64,000 nt of DNA, taken from NCBI RefSeq assembly GCF_021155775.2, contig NC_060237.1, positions 312,501 through 376,500 of the forward strand. Direction: 5' to 3'. Every line of letters starts with the position of its first letter. The first letter of the stretch is position 1. The notes under the pieces were generated by a model, which saw only the letters and a list, made by a program, of their open reading frames with translations, did not search any database and had not been told where the DNA came from. The position numbers and the translations under genes were made by a program. Source of the DNA: Neodiprion pinetum (taxonomy: Eukaryota; Arthropoda; Insecta; Hymenoptera; Diprionidae). Shown one piece after another: positions 13,876 to 27,478 of the stretch.

Positions 13876-15967
13876 TGGCAAACACAAACTAAAATCCTGA
13901 TTCGGTCCTCGGTCCCAAAGGCGCGCGGAGTACACAGCCAAGCATCTCGGTCAGGTACGGAATGATTTAGAGCTACACGACCGACGTCGACGCCCCAGGA
14001 CGAACTCGCGACGAGGAAGAGGACGAGGACGGACCCGGCGAGGAGCGGGCGAGCCTAGCGCAGCCCTCGAGCAGCGCCCCGCTATACAAACATCCCGTAA
14101 ATCTCGCAAGGAGTTTCTTCGGGTACGTGCGCACAGCGCGACATAATTATCCTGCACCCCTTGGCCCAGCCGTCTCTCATCTCCTCGACCTCGACTCGTT
14201 TCTCCTTCGGTGTACGGAAACCGAGGCAGACTCGCGACCCTTTCCGGGGCCGAAATCGCAATATATCCCACCGCTGTCACCATAATCGTGTTTGCTCGCA
14301 TCACAGCCCGCCGCGTATTCCCGCGTTCTCACTATCTTGTGATTCGAGCGGGGTCGAATTCGGTCGCTGCAGGAAATATGACAAATACCGTATATTTTTT
14401 AACCGCTATTAGTGGGGCTTTCAGTCCTCGGAGTCCAGAAAATCGGAGGGGAGGGGGGGATTCTGGCGACCTCTGGCCTCGGCGCGCTTCTTTTTGTTAT
14501 ACCTCGTGCACTGCTGATCGGTTGGTAACGTTACGGCACGCAGTTTTAGGGTCGGAGCATTCGACATTGTCGGTCGCACGTGGTTGGTTCGCGAGTGCGA
14601 TTCTAATGCCGCAGCTTTAACCCAAGTCCTGCTCTAGCCGATGGATTGAATCACGTGTAACTCTGCTCGAGCCATTTTTTGCCCCGGCGTGAACGGCTCG
14701 ATTCCTTGGTATCACGAGAAATCGTTGTCCTAATATCCATGTAGCTATGACATCGTGGTTTTCAACTCTTCACCTTAAAGGGTTCAGCCTAGCGGGAAAT
14801 AGAACGATGCCGTGAACTCTGGCGTGTCAACTAGGTGATTTATCGAGTAAGTTGAAGCGGGAATACCAGCGTCGCTGCATGGGCATAATGCTTGTGTACT
14901 TTTATAATCTTTTAAAAATATCGGATTTTCACTTTGTACTCGTAAGAAAATTTACTTCCGTCAGGCACGCGAATTTCATTACTTCCTAACGTAATATTAA
15001 TTTTGAATACGAGGTTTGCCGTCAAGTTTAATTTGTCCATCACGTACCGTTAATTCAATGGTAAATGGTATACTTAATGCGATTCATTCAATAGCACTAA
15101 CGGTTAATATGACCCGGTAACGTGCTGCCGAGAGGGATTGCTTAATCTTTTATTAAGGTCTCGGACACGGTTCGAATATTTTTACGAACGCCACAAATAT
15201 ATGTATACCTGTATACGCATAGGAGGAGATCCTCTTAAGCGATAGAAAGTGCACTTTGATTTGATTTATTCCTGACACATACCGGCTTCACGGTTCGTCC
15301 GAACAATTAGAGATGGCTTTTTACCACGGGCAAAAAGGCTCTATTATCATTACACAACCTCAAACCATACGGTCATCGTCTCGCGCTTCCCACACACATA
15401 CTATATATCACTCACGATTAACCGACGGACACTCATAACGTGAGTGAGAATAAATTAATAACCCCTCCCCCCCCCCAATCACATCTGCACCGCAACAAAT
15501 TATCCCTGGCGTGACGAATCGGCTCAGTTTTTACAATATGCGTTGCGTACGGACGTGTTTTCGAGGTATAAGCGAGACGTAATTTATCACATCCGCGAGG
15601 CAAATCCTACTATCCGATATATATTATCCATATTGACAGTTGCAACCCCTTCAGCCGAGTAAACCCGGAGGGATGAGGAACGCGCGAGTGCAGCGCAAAG
15701 TCTGTCTGCGAGATGTTAATTAAATTGACATCAATTCCCCGGCAACGGGTCGGAGTAATTGATCCTGATTAATCTGCATACGTAGGTATACGTATACGAG
15801 TGCAGTAGCTCGTGAAGGTCCATATCTACCGTGAGAAGTTCCACCGGTTAAAGTTTGCCTTTGACGGTTTAGGCGAAGGCAGCTAGTTGGGTTGATTTAG
15901 CAGCACCCTTTCCGGCTCTTTGAAATTGGCGCGCGAGTCGCCCTCGTGCCAAAGAGCCGCAGGGATT

Positions 15968-16016
<49 letters not shown>
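15968..16016 (+). repeat. (AG)n microsatellite
   Basis: About 24 AG units with one AA interruption. Confidence 0.9.
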
Positions 16017-16466
16017 TGCGATGATTTGAAATACGTTTCAGCGCAAAGAAGAAGTTGAGCGTTACAGGCGTGCGGCAGGGTGGAGGGGGGAATTTTGCTA
16101 AACGGCTGGTGTAGTTGCTGCAGTAGCGTCGCGACGTCGCGGTTCGTCCTCCTCCCTCGCGGTGCAGGATGGATCTTTTAGCATTCCGGTGCACGGAGTG
16201 CGACTTTTGACGACCAACTTTTACCTACCGGAGAAACGGTCTGGCCTTCACTTCACCTCTTCTCCCCGCCTCTGCATAATCCATGGAGGGTGTAAGAGCT
16301 GCAGTTTAGTGCACCATGGAAGGCGGGCGAAACGACGTGGATGCAGTCGCGGCGTTGCCGAGGAGCTGCAAGAATTCTTGATGAAAAGGACTAGGAGGTG
16401 TGACTTGGGCAACACGTGCAAATAACAGTCAGTGGTCTTCGTCCCCAAATCCTTGCCAAGTTCCGC

Positions 16467-16505
16467 TTCTCTCTCTCTCTCTCTCTCTCCATCTCTCTCC
16501 ATCTC
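16467..16505 (+). repeat. (CT)n microsatellite
   Basis: CT units interrupted by CCAT. Confidence 0.85.
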
Positions 16506-17017
16506 TACAGTTCCAGGCGCCGTCCTACCACTCGGACTGATCCATTCCGGAGGTTGTAAACCCGCAGACCAGCCGAGGATGTCCCTCGAAGTAGAAATTA
16601 CTCCGTGAAACTGAAGACACCTTTATTAGATATTGTTTGCGCTGATGAACGTTCCCGAGTGCACGGAGTAACTTCCACCAGGAAACGCGTCCGTACACCG
16701 GCGTGCCGAAGACCTCTAGTTATTATCCGAGACGTCTAGGCTGCATCGGACTCCTTTCGTACGACCGACAAGAGTGATGACAAAGCGCGAGAGGAGAGAC
16801 AAACACGAGGGGGAACGAGTCACGCTCATTTATGAATTCTCCTTTGTTTAGCGTTACTCCGGACGCGAATCAGCGACCTGGCAACAACGAATCAAGGAAT
16901 TTGTTCCGGGTGCCAGTACCTACCCTGTTCCACGACGGGGTACAAGAGCTATGGGATTCACGCCGAGATTGAAGAGCCCGCTACACAATGACAATTCGAA
17001 ATTGAATTCGATCCTTG

Positions 17018-17068
17018 ACTCTCTCTCTCTCTCTCTTTCTTTCTCTCTCTCTCTCTCTCTCCATCTCT
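17018..17068 (+). repeat. (CT)n microsatellite
   Basis: CT units with TTTCTTT in the middle. It accounts for the serine/leucine-rich frame here. Confidence 0.9.
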
Positions 17069-18154
17069 TCCCCCTTCTCTTTTTCCCGCCTCGAGTACCG
17101 TCTGTACACAAGATTGCTACAGACATCATCCTATTAACAACTTAACCTCTGCAGGTTACACCGAGTACACGTGTTGCGTACGTGTAACAGTTATTTCATA
17201 GCCGACGTGCAAGAGACACGGTTCTTCTCATACTTTGAACTTTCAATTAGCTCTACTTGTGGTCCGTAAACGGAAATTGCGTTTTATTACGAGTAAAAGA
17301 ACTTTGGGAAAACTGATGTTGAATATAGTAGCTTGTCTTTAGCGAAATCTGACAGTCTACAGGTATATTATGCCTGAAATTCTTTGACTAATCGAGCAAG
17401 TTGTACAGTATACCTTCTACCACATTACTGCAGATGGTGAGAATCGGCTGAGGTAGTAAAACCGACCTCTTCAATCATCGTAAAATCTGCAAGGACCATA
17501 AATTTTCTTATTGCCGAGAGAGACAAAGGAGAGCGACCTTGACTCGCCCCCTGATCCCCACCTCACGAGCAAAGGACTTCCATGATCTTCGGGGATGAAT
17601 ATGCGGTGATTTAAAAATTGTCTGCGGATGATCGCCCCAACGCTAATTGCACGCGGAAAAAATATCGCGAAAAAGTTTAAGAGAAATATAAAACCGTCGG
17701 TTCGAAAGAGAATAATGAAAATGTGCCAGGGAAGAAGAGATCGCCTAATTGCGCAGATGCACCAACACCTACCGAAGCGAGTATATTTTCCTCTCCTTCT
17801 ATCCTTTTATCTACGTACACCTTCTGTGCATCTACCTGCGGTACATTTATAATACAATGCGAGGAGAAAAGGCCAGATGTCGTCGACCGCGAGGTAAGAC
17901 TTCGTAAAAAGGGATTAAAAAAGTCCAAACAATCCATTTAGGTACGATTCGCGAACTCCCGGTTCCCGTTGACCTCTCCCCTCCTTCATCCCCTCGCCGG
18001 CTCCTTTTCTACCGTCATCGAGAGCCCTCCGACCGTAGAAACTCAACAATTTCCCCCTCGACAGGCAATCCACTTACTTCTCTTATTGCAACTCGAAAGG
18101 TTTCTCCTTCGCTCAAAGCCTCTCACCTTATATACCGTCGACGATTCAACCCTT

Positions 18155-18201
18155 TCTTTTTCTTCTTCTTCTTCTTTTTCTGCTTCTCCTTCTCCTTCTC
18201 C
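18155..18201 (+). repeat. Polypyrimidine (TTC/CTCCTT) tract
   Basis: Degenerate TTC and TCCTTC units. Confidence 0.8.
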
Positions 18202-18581
18202 ATCGTATGGATTTGAATAAAACTTTTTCACCGTCACGCCGCGCCGCGTTTCCTCTCGCCTCGGGTCATGAAATGTCATCTCGGTGTCTTTGTTTCGCAC
18301 CTCTTGACGCTTCGGGTTACTCGAATAAGTTTTATCCCCCGCGGTATATTCTTGCCGCGGTAGAAACACTGGAAATATTACCTGTAAGCATCGATTTTAT
18401 GGCGAGGGGAGGCGCGTTTGACTTTCATTCGGCAGCCTTTCACTCGCAGATTGTATAAACGACAGAGCTTGTAAGCTTGCGAATTTCAGTCGAAATGGTG
18501 GAACGCGATCTTCAAACGTCTGAACATCGCACCGCCTTGCCCGACTTGATTCGAATCAGCCGCGTTCCCAGTCCCACTTGT

Positions 18582-18612
18582 GAACGAACGAACGAACGAA
18601 CGAACGAACGAA
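18582..18612 (+). repeat. (GAAC)n microsatellite
   Basis: Nearly eight perfect GAAC tetranucleotides. It is the same motif as the array at 54.1 kb in opposite orientation. Confidence 0.95.
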
Positions 18613-20308
18613 TTATTGAATGAACGAACTCTTACAGACTCGTTACAGCGATGATCCAGGCCTTTCACCGGCGTTCAGGAATTCGCACGTATAAAATAAT
18701 AATCATCGAGGTAGCTCGACGTACGTGCGCGACCCGGCATAAGGCCGGACAATTACGCGCACCGCCGGACTAGAAGTATTTAACCGTGCCAATGGATCGC
18801 CGGGTTGATAATTAGTAATTATAAACTGGTAGCGTAATTACACCTGCGTGCTGGATACCGCCCGGCAGGGAAACCGTGCAATTAATCGCCAATGTTTCGT
18901 GGCGCTGCCTCCGCACGCCTCGATCGTGTAAGCACGTATGTACAGGGCGAGCGTGCCTGTCGGGGCTAGAGGCATCCGAGCAGACGCAACGCGATCTTGT
19001 AAACACCCGTGAACGATGATCGTTCGCGAAATTGGCATTCACGATCAGCCGGCCGGATGCGTGAGCGAGACCGTGCAGTTCTGCCTTTGTAACGCAGCGT
19101 TAGTCGCGGGCGTGACGATAAATTAATTTCGCGCGTTGGACACCCGGTAGATGAAATCTGGGATCCCGATCGTTGAGCGCGAATCGAATCGGGACTCGTA
19201 CCGTGAATATCGAAAGCCGATTAGAAAATGCTGTTAAAGGCCTCTCTTCCGTCACGTTTGTCTCGCCTCAATCGGATATCTCACCGCGATGCGGTGAAGG
19301 GTAAAAATCGCGTCGAAAGTTGGCAGGCCGCGTGTCTTTATTAGCCCGTCTACGTACTCGGAGATTCTTCAAACACTATGTACAGCCGACAAATCGTTGC
19401 TGATACACGCACAGGCACTGTTCGCCTGAACGCCAATCAACAGCTGCTTCGAGGTAAATTGAATAAACGTTCAATGTCTGCGTCGTCGGTCGGCTGATCA
19501 CGAGAGGTAATTATGCAAATGATAATTGGGGAACAGCACAGAAGGTATAATTCCATAACCAATTCACGAAAAAAGAGGGTGAGTCGATTTTGTCCTTTTT
19601 TTCCTGTTCAGCATCGCAACAATAACGGCATCAACAAGAATAATAATAATAACATTTTGTAAAATCAGTTTCGCTTTGATCCAACGGTTGGTTGGCGAAA
19701 TTAATATCGTGATTAGAATTGGATCAAAGAGTAACGAATTGATCTGCACCCCGGATTTCGTCCAGTGCAAATATTAATCATCGACGACTAATTATGACGG
19801 TGACGGTTATCGCGTTGCGCTGACTAGTTTCGAACTTTCATTAACGTTTCGTATAATTATGATAGATACTTGCTTTGCGAACCGTGGCAGGGTGCTTTTT
19901 TCTCCACTTTTCTATTAAAATTATACGTGTGTGCGGTCGTGTTGAAAAGCATAAATTAAGAAATGATAATCGGACTCGCGTTTCTGGATTGAGATCCAAC
20001 TTTTATTTCACCTTGTGAAATTCACGCCAGACCAAGTGCATTAATTGACCGTCTCGAGCGTAAGGAATCTTTCGCGGAGCCCGAAACGCAGCTTCGTCCA
20101 ATTAGCCTCGGAGGGTGCTCGCATAAAGGTTCTCAGATACGCGGTATTCAAGGTCGAGAATATTGTAGGCACCTATCTGTGCATGAAAGTCACTTAGAGC
20201 CGAACTTCTCGTAACTGATTGACGCGGCTCAAGTGACGCGCCCTTAACTTGCGCGTGGAATTATTTATACGAACTAGCGATGGCCCTTAAGCTAAAAATA
20301 ACCGATGC

Positions 20309-20382
20309 ATCGATTAATCGAGTCCAAAAAAATAATCGTACGCGACCCAATTGAATCGGTAAACACGAGTCGATTAATCGAT
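20309..20382. repeat. Short inverted repeat around CGATTAATCG
   Basis: ATCGATTAATCGAGTC (20309-20324) and GAGTCGATTAATCGAT (20367-20382) are reverse complements except at one position. Each contains the self-complementary CGATTAATCG. A T tract follows at 20392-20408. The preceding TAGCGATGGCCC resembles the ends of some hAT transposons, but I found no matching second end. Confidence 0.45.
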
Positions 20383-22805
20383 TATCTCGTATTTTTTTTT
20401 TTTTTTTTCGAGACGGCGCATTTCGAATCCGAAGTTTTGCAAATTTCAGTATGTATGTAGTCTTAATTGCGGAAAAGTGCTTTTGGTAATCAATGGTTTT
20501 AATTCAAAATATTTTACAATTTTAGTTAAAAATATTCGTTCGTATTTCACTTATTACATGAAATAGGTATTTTATCGTTAGTACGTAACACAATGCTAAT
20601 AACTGATGTAATATCGCGCGTTAGCCTGCAGCAGTTTCAGTGCGGCGTTTCAGCGACGCCACGTTGAGAAATTGGAATCATATTTTCCTATGATAATTGA
20701 AATCGAGTTGTGTACTCCAGTTCGCTTAACCGTGACCGGTTAACTGGCGGCTGTAACGCGTGTGCGAAATTCAAGGGAGTACCGAGCGCGACGGTGAGTT
20801 GTGAAAATTATCATTAATGCCGTCTATGCTCGCGGGCCGCAGGACTCGAGAAAAATTCCCATCCGCTCGAAGAGCGTAATTAATATTCTCGGCGCGTGGA
20901 ATCATGGGAGATAAGCATCGGGAACCTATTGCAGTATTCCTTGATGAGTTCGAGACAAACGAAAGAAGCTCTGGAGGCTTTATCGCTCCGCGAAACTTTT
21001 AATATGTTGGCAAATTTCCGAGCACAGGGAGGAAAGTAAGAGGGAAAAGAAAGATAAAGAAAACTTGATCTCAAACCGATCTACCCGCATGATTTATGCG
21101 AAGCTAAGCGTTATAAAATTCCACCTATAATAACAACGGGGGTTTAATCTCCCGAGTTTATACGACGCGGACGGTATAGCTCTCGTAGAAAAAGTTTTTC
21201 TTCCCGCAAGACTCGTCAAGTCGTACGATTAAATTCTCACGAAATTTTCAACCACCGGCTGATATCCAACTTGCTTTTTCTTGCCGACTATTTTCTTGCT
21301 TGTCTAGGCCGAGGAGCGATCCATTGTCACTGAACAATAACCGGATTCTCTCCCCCCACCTCGTCTCGGCGCGGTTTGAACCCTTCGAAGAACCGTGAGT
21401 CTTTTCTCACTGATTAGACGTCGGTTCATTACTTTCGCGTAATTGAACTTAAGTCTGTTCAAACTTTGAATATTTACGATCCATAAGTGAGTCGGGTTAT
21501 AAATTCTCATCCGAATGCTGGGTGTGCCGTTACTCGTTAAGGATCGGCCGAATCTCTTCGAACAATCATAAAGTACGTTGGTAAAAAACGATCAGCCGAC
21601 TCCGCCGATCCCGTGGCAGAGGCCGAATCATCGAGTGTCCGACATTCCATTGATTCGAACCTCAAATCGACACTAGTCGGGGCGAGAAAGAACCCCGGTC
21701 CCACGAATAACCCGTCATCGGTTGAATTTAGTCGCCGAGGGATGAGTTTTGGAACACGGCTAAGGGGTTTGTTTTGACAAAGGGACGTATGCGCCGGCTT
21801 ACACGCGTAAGGACAGCCACAGGCAACTGAATTAAGTACGATGTAATTGTAATGAAAAATATTTCTCCACCGTCGTACGAACGGCGTGGCCGCTATCAGG
21901 GATCGGCAAATATTTGCGAACCGCCGCACCCTTCTCTGCGCGTCGGGTTAACTGAATATCGTAAGCGCGAGGACCCCGCGCCTGGCTAATTGCAGCTTTA
22001 TTATATACGCCGAAGTTTGAAGCAGCTTCCGCAGTGCAAACTCGCGTTGTGCAAATCCCCTTGTTATTTCTCTATCTATACTCCGGCTGCAGCCCTTCGT
22101 TCGTCCGTTGATTGAACGACAATTCAGTCGAGACGAGCGAGAAGAGTTAGTTTCGAGGTGCCTCGAGCCTTCCAAGCATTTTTTCACATTCGTTATTTTT
22201 CATCGCTTCGCGCCCTTTCGCCTGGATCGCGTAACCGCGTCAGAGACCGAGATTTGGCGAGTATCGGACACGCGGTGAAAGCCTGAGTTATGTAAGCGCG
22301 TGCTTACGATCGCCTCGCCCCCGAATTTGGCGAAAGCTCGGCCGTCTTATCTCGCGCTTAGGCCGAGGCTCCATTATACTCGAACCCTCGAAAATATATG
22401 GGGCTAAACTGTAAGCACAATGGTCTCGAATCACGTGTCAGACTCGCCTTTGTCGTCGCTCGGTTCTCGTTACCCCCGTTAATCGCACCATTACCGGTTC
22501 GTTATGCACTTTGTAAACGCCGAGACACAACAAACACGCTCAGGCCCCGGCTTATAATTATTATTATAGAATGTTTAGGCAACCCCTTATCAGCATTCCC
22601 GAATAAACAATTCTGTTTTTTTTTCTAATTTTTGGCTCTTCCGCTCTTAATTATTCCTCTATGCGTTTTTCATTCTCCATACTCCGTTTGATATTTCTCG
22701 ACTGCAAAAAAAAAAAAAAAAGTAAAGAAAAAAATAAAAATTACAATGATAAAATAAGGGATAATTCGGCGTCAGGAAGTGAGGAAGTGAGGAAGGAAAA
22801 GAGGA

Positions 22806-22859
22806 GGGAAGGAAGGAAGGAAGGAAGGAAGGAAGGAAGGAAGGAAGGCAGGAAGGAAG
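22806..22859 (+). repeat. (GGAA)n microsatellite
   Basis: About thirteen GGAA units with one GGCA, in a purine-rich stretch. Confidence 0.95.
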
Positions 22860-24500
22860 AATTGTGCATCGGAAGTCTCCCCCTTCGTTAAAACACACAA
22901 GGGACTCTGCGATGGGAGGCCAGAATCCCCGAATATTATAATAATGGGGTGCGGCACGGTGGCGGGACGCGATTTTTGGAAGAGTTTCGGGAAGAGAGAG
23001 AGACAGAGCAAGAGAGAGAGCGAGAAAGGGAGAGAGACTTAATTTATGAAGGTCACAGCGGGTGCCGGTGACGTCTATTAATTACGCTCGGACACAGGAA
23101 CGTGCAGAAGCCATCTTTGCCCCGACCATTTCCAGTTTGCGAAACGGGTGAATTCGCGGACGTGGAAGCGCCGCGATTCTTCCCTGCAGGCTCGCCGTCT
23201 CGAGCGTTTCGTCGTGCACTTTTCATATATACACCGAGGGAAGATCCGCGCCGCTGTGAATTTCCGCCTCTTGCCTCGAGGAGCCGGCACGTACCGGGAA
23301 CCCTGCAGCTTTTTAATTGCCATCCTTGCAATTAGACTTCCGCACCTAGATTCGCCATCCCCCCGAGGCGACGAATCTCCGGACAAATCCTACGTGTCTT
23401 GCGGTTCGAGGAGCCAGCCGACTTTTTCACTAATGGGGGAAATTTTTTTACACATTTAGTTTGTTCTTGCTGATGCACCGTCTCGAGATATTCATTTAAA
23501 TTCGTATACGTGGCTGGACGATTTAACGAGGTTGCAGACGAGTTGGAAAACGATGCTTTTTGGTAATTTCATCGCGAGTTGGTCGATCATTGAATATTCA
23601 ACAAATTAGGATGATCGTAAGTTGCGACGATTTTGGAAGATATACGTTAAAAAAAAAGAAATATATGAATTATAAATATGGGCTAGGATGTCAATTCTTC
23701 GATTCGAATCGGTTTCACGTGGTCTTGTGGATTTTATTCCGTGATGACTTCCCTTGTCGATCAAACTGCTGTTCACAAACTAACTGAAACGAGATTCGAT
23801 CGAATTCCATGTCAGCGTAAGTTTTAAAATTCTAATATTTGACGCTACTAGCCTGATGAAAAAGTGCATCTCATTTGTTGTAATAGAAACAATAAGAAGT
23901 GTCGATCTTTGACTTACCAACCCCTTGAACCGACTCTATAAATAATTTTCCGGGCCATGATACGGAATTTTGTAGGTCAAAAGGAGAAAGTGTGAGAGGC
24001 GATGTTTTGCTACGAATAAAACTGAAATAGTTGGCACAGTAATTTTGAAAATATATCTATCCACCCCTCGATTTTCCATGTTTTTTATTACTCTCCCGTT
24101 TCGTCGTCCAGGCTTATCGGTGAGGGATAGAATTGCCGGGTCTTAAAGAACCAAGGAAGCTAATTTTGTTTTTCAACCGACAGGCAATACGAAGTCAGCG
24201 GATTGTGCAATTGCAGAGTTATTTGGTGGGAGAGCCGACGTTTTAATAGCCGGTGTTTGTGTTATAATCGCGGGAAATCACAAATTCCTGTGTATAAAAT
24301 TTGTTCTTAAAGTACAGAAACTTGAGTTAAGGGCGAATTGCTGGACGGGCGAAAGTGGGACTCGAGATTGGGGTGAGCTGGCACACTCAAGGGTTGAGGG
24401 ACACTGGTAATTACCTACTAATTCGTAGCTTAGTGCGAACAAGGTTAAATCCCCGCTTGGGATATTAATCTTTGAACGAATTGATATAAGCACTCACTTC

Positions 24501-24504
<4 letters not shown>

Positions 24505-24552
<48 letters not shown>
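24505..24552 (+). repeat. (CT)24 microsatellite
   Basis: Uninterrupted CT repeat of 48 bases, the longest perfect dinucleotide run here. Confidence 0.95.
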
Positions 24553-24554
<2 letters not shown>

Positions 24555-25274
24555 CTACTTACATTTATCGTGGAAATTAAGCCGCGAAGTGAAGCGAGAT
24601 AATTACGAAACGGTCCCGCATTTTTTTTCAAACTTCGCTACACTGCCCACCGTAGCTGTTAAACAGGACGACCGGAAATTGAACGATCGATGGCCGCGAT
24701 TCAATTTGTGCACCTGTTACAGCGATTTTCGTTTTCTTTTTCCCTTTCAACTAAAATACTTCTCTCGATCGGTGTAACGAAACTACAATATGGTACCTAA
24801 ACAAGGTTGCGTGGCTTGTTCGTAACGAGGCTGCTCCAGGCGAATAATTTAATCCCACCCTGCCAATGGGTTTGAAATTAGTTGGACGATTAAGAAAAGC
24901 ATCTTTTCTACAACGCTCGGCGCTCTTTAATGGCTTTAAGTTTATCTCGACTAGGTCGGAAGTACGCGTAAAGTAGTTGAAGGCGAATAATCAGGATCAT
25001 CGGTGGATCGCTTCGTCGATCTCCTGGTTTGCTGATTTTTTTGTATCTGTAACGTCGCGGGGCGAATCAAGTCGACGGATTAATTGCGAAATCCGCAGCG
25101 ATCGGAGTTCGAACGAGGTAAAGATTAAGTATATCGGACTGCTTATGATCCTCTTGCGATTTACATTTCCGGCCGTTGCAACCCTTCCGAGCTGCTTCGA
25201 GCCTGCCGTCCGATCGTATATTTATTAATGGACAATAAAACGCGGCGCATTATGTACCTACCAGGCGACCCAGC

Positions 25275-25304
25275 GTAGGTAGGTAGGTAGGTAGGTAGGT
25301 AGGT
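25275..25304 (+). repeat. (GTAG)n microsatellite
   Basis: Seven to eight perfect tetranucleotides. Confidence 0.95.
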
Positions 25305-27283
25305 GTAACAAGCCGCTGCACCACCGCTCTCCTCGTTAAACGCTCTGATGCATGAAAACTCCCGGTTTTATCTTTCCTAGATCCATTAGCCTAATGAGCG
25401 TATTTAACCACGTCAACCGCGCGTCCGAATGGTTCAACGCGCCTGCCGCTTACGTCCCCGACTCCGCGAAGGACTTTCCCCTGGTGCCAAGGATTCGATC
25501 CACCTGCTCTCGAAAAGAAGTCACAGTGTCCGAGATTGTGTGAAGGGAACACGCCCAAGAATCAACTGCCGCATTCGCGATCGATTTCCTCGCTTCCTCC
25601 ATGACGCAACTTGCTGCAATCACGAATCGCCGCAGCGATGCAACAAAGATCGAATGCTGCCATTGCGGAGAAGCCTAAATCGAGCTTTCCCAAAAACTTT
25701 TCAGGGAGCATTGATCGGGGTGCATCCCGGCGACGGATGCGGGGAGATTAGGAAGACGGAGGTGCCTTCGGGGTCCGGGCTTTGTTCACGCCGGCGTTGC
25801 ACGAAGGTGTTACTTTCGGTCGCGGATGATAGCGCACGGCTCCTTCCCTCGGCTTTGTTCGGGTTCGCCCTCCTCGTATACCGACGTCACCGCGCTGCGG
25901 TGGGTGGCTTAATTAAATCGAGGGACGTGACAGGGGGTATACGCCGCGTTTGTCTCGCTCCGGCAACAATAAGGCTGTATCAGTTTACCCTCCGACGCTG
26001 CAACATCGACGCGACGCGACGCGACGCCAACGGCAGCGCCGTCAAAGATACATCATCTTCTGGAACAATGAACGAGGGGAGATACACACGCTCCGTTCGG
26101 TCCTCGTTTAAATTGAACGGCATTGCGAATCGATGCTCCGATCGGCTCTCTAAATGCGAATACCTTCAACGGTTTGCATCTGGAACTCTGAATTGCAGGA
26201 CGGGAGGGCTTTGATGCCGCGATAAAACCGTTTCAATTTCTGCGGACAATTGGCGCAACGCTTCTCGAAATTCACCAACGGCGTGGGAAATGGCAGAATT
26301 TTATCGCTACGTAACTCGGTGAAAACGGAGAAAATTGGCCCCGTTTTTTAATTGATAAAATTAAACCGACTCGTTGCTTTAATATTGTAAATTATCGTAA
26401 CGAAAATTAAATGCAACATAACAGTTCGAAATCTTATCAACAGCGGGCCGTGAAGCGCGCAATTTCTCAGGGCCAGCCTCGATTCGAGCGGACATTCCGA
26501 ATCCGCTGATGAACATTCGCACCTTTTTTTTTTTTATATTTCGACTAATATAGAGAGAAGGAATTGGCCTCTGGACCGCGGACGACCCTCTTGGGAATTC
26601 GAGCGATTTCAATGATTCAGACGGTCCGTTCCTGGTACTGAAATATAAATTTATCATCGATCCGCGCCACGGTAAGAATGTGGGAACTGTGACTCGCCTG
26701 AAATTTCACCGTGAGAACGCAGCGCGTCCCAAAAAGTAAACGTAAGAATCTAGGTATTTTTGTGCAGCTACTTCATTTTCGTATCCACCGCCTTTTTCTT
26801 CTTATTCCTTCGATTCCGAAATTTTTACCGCTGTACAACTCTTCGAAAATAGCTACGGGATGAATTCTTCACGGTATAATAAAGAGATTGGGACCCGGTA
26901 CAAGTCCGCATGATTTTCGCAGCTCTTCGTCTCCTCGTTTCCCGACACGTACACGATTATTTCTCCGAATCGTTCGGAAAGATCACTATCACAGATCATT
27001 AGTGCTGCGTAGGAGAGTTTGGCTCTTATTGAATAGAGTTTGAGCGTGAATTGGTTGTAAAATTTTTACACAGCTTGTTAAAAGACATTGAAAAACTTTT
27101 AAATTCTTCAAAAACAACCCTGCAGTCTCTTGAAAAAATTTCTTAATTACGATGCGTTAAAGTTACACAGTCAAGTTTCGCCCAGGCGCTCCATCACGCT
27201 GGATTCTAAAGAGAGGTGGAAAAAAAATTCACTAAGCGAATCGTATTCGGGATAAAATTGAGCAGCAGACGTGCATCCAGGTC

Positions 27284-27478
27284 ATCAAGATGTAAATGCG
27301 AGGTATTCAGTGGCGGCTCGGCGCACATCTTGATTAGTCCATGAAGAACAGAGCAACGGGAGTACGAAGTCGATTAAAAAATATCGAAACAACGTGTCAA
27401 TGATTGTCGTCGGTTCAGCCACTGACGATGATTGGCACTGTCATTTCAACGACACAAGAAAGCTTGTAGCGATATTTT
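27284..27478. repeat. Cluster of three hairpins
   Basis: ATCAAGATGT (27284-27293) pairs with ACATCTTGAT (27325-27334). The stretch 27394-27438 folds on itself with a GTGTCAATGATT stem containing wobbles. AAAATATCG (27378-27386) pairs with CGATATTTT (27470-27478) around that hairpin. TCAGTGGC/GCCACTGA lie in inverted orientation within the cluster. Together they suggest a decayed short transposon, with no coding content. Confidence 0.35.

Larger units (their letters stand above)
7301..20308. other. No gene recognised; simple repeats and possible regulatory DNA
   Basis: Contains the microsatellites listed separately. An AT-rich segment at about 12.95-13.4 kb has no identifiable structure. A GC-rich stretch at 13.95-14.3 kb is open for 104 codons on the plus strand (13971-14285) but begins without ATG and shows only an acidic low-complexity block. 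The segment 18.8-19.8 kb is rich in TAATTA cores. The long minus frame at 8003-8626 has no recognisable domain. Confidence 0.55.

Noticed and set aside
17449..17458. TGAGGTAGTA, identical to the let-7 5' end
   Set aside because: The rest of the let-7 mature sequence (GTTGTATAGT) is absent and no pre-miRNA-length hairpin forms.
20270..20410. hAT transposon end (TAGCGATGGCCC, then CGATTAATCG words)
   Set aside because: Only one end is suggestive. No complementary second end, 8-bp duplication or transposase was found.
25429..26214. 261-codon plus-strand open frame
   Set aside because: Longest frame in the window, but of low-information Arg/Ser/Cys-rich composition, with no domain, signal peptide or splice context. 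GC-rich DNA produces such frames by chance.
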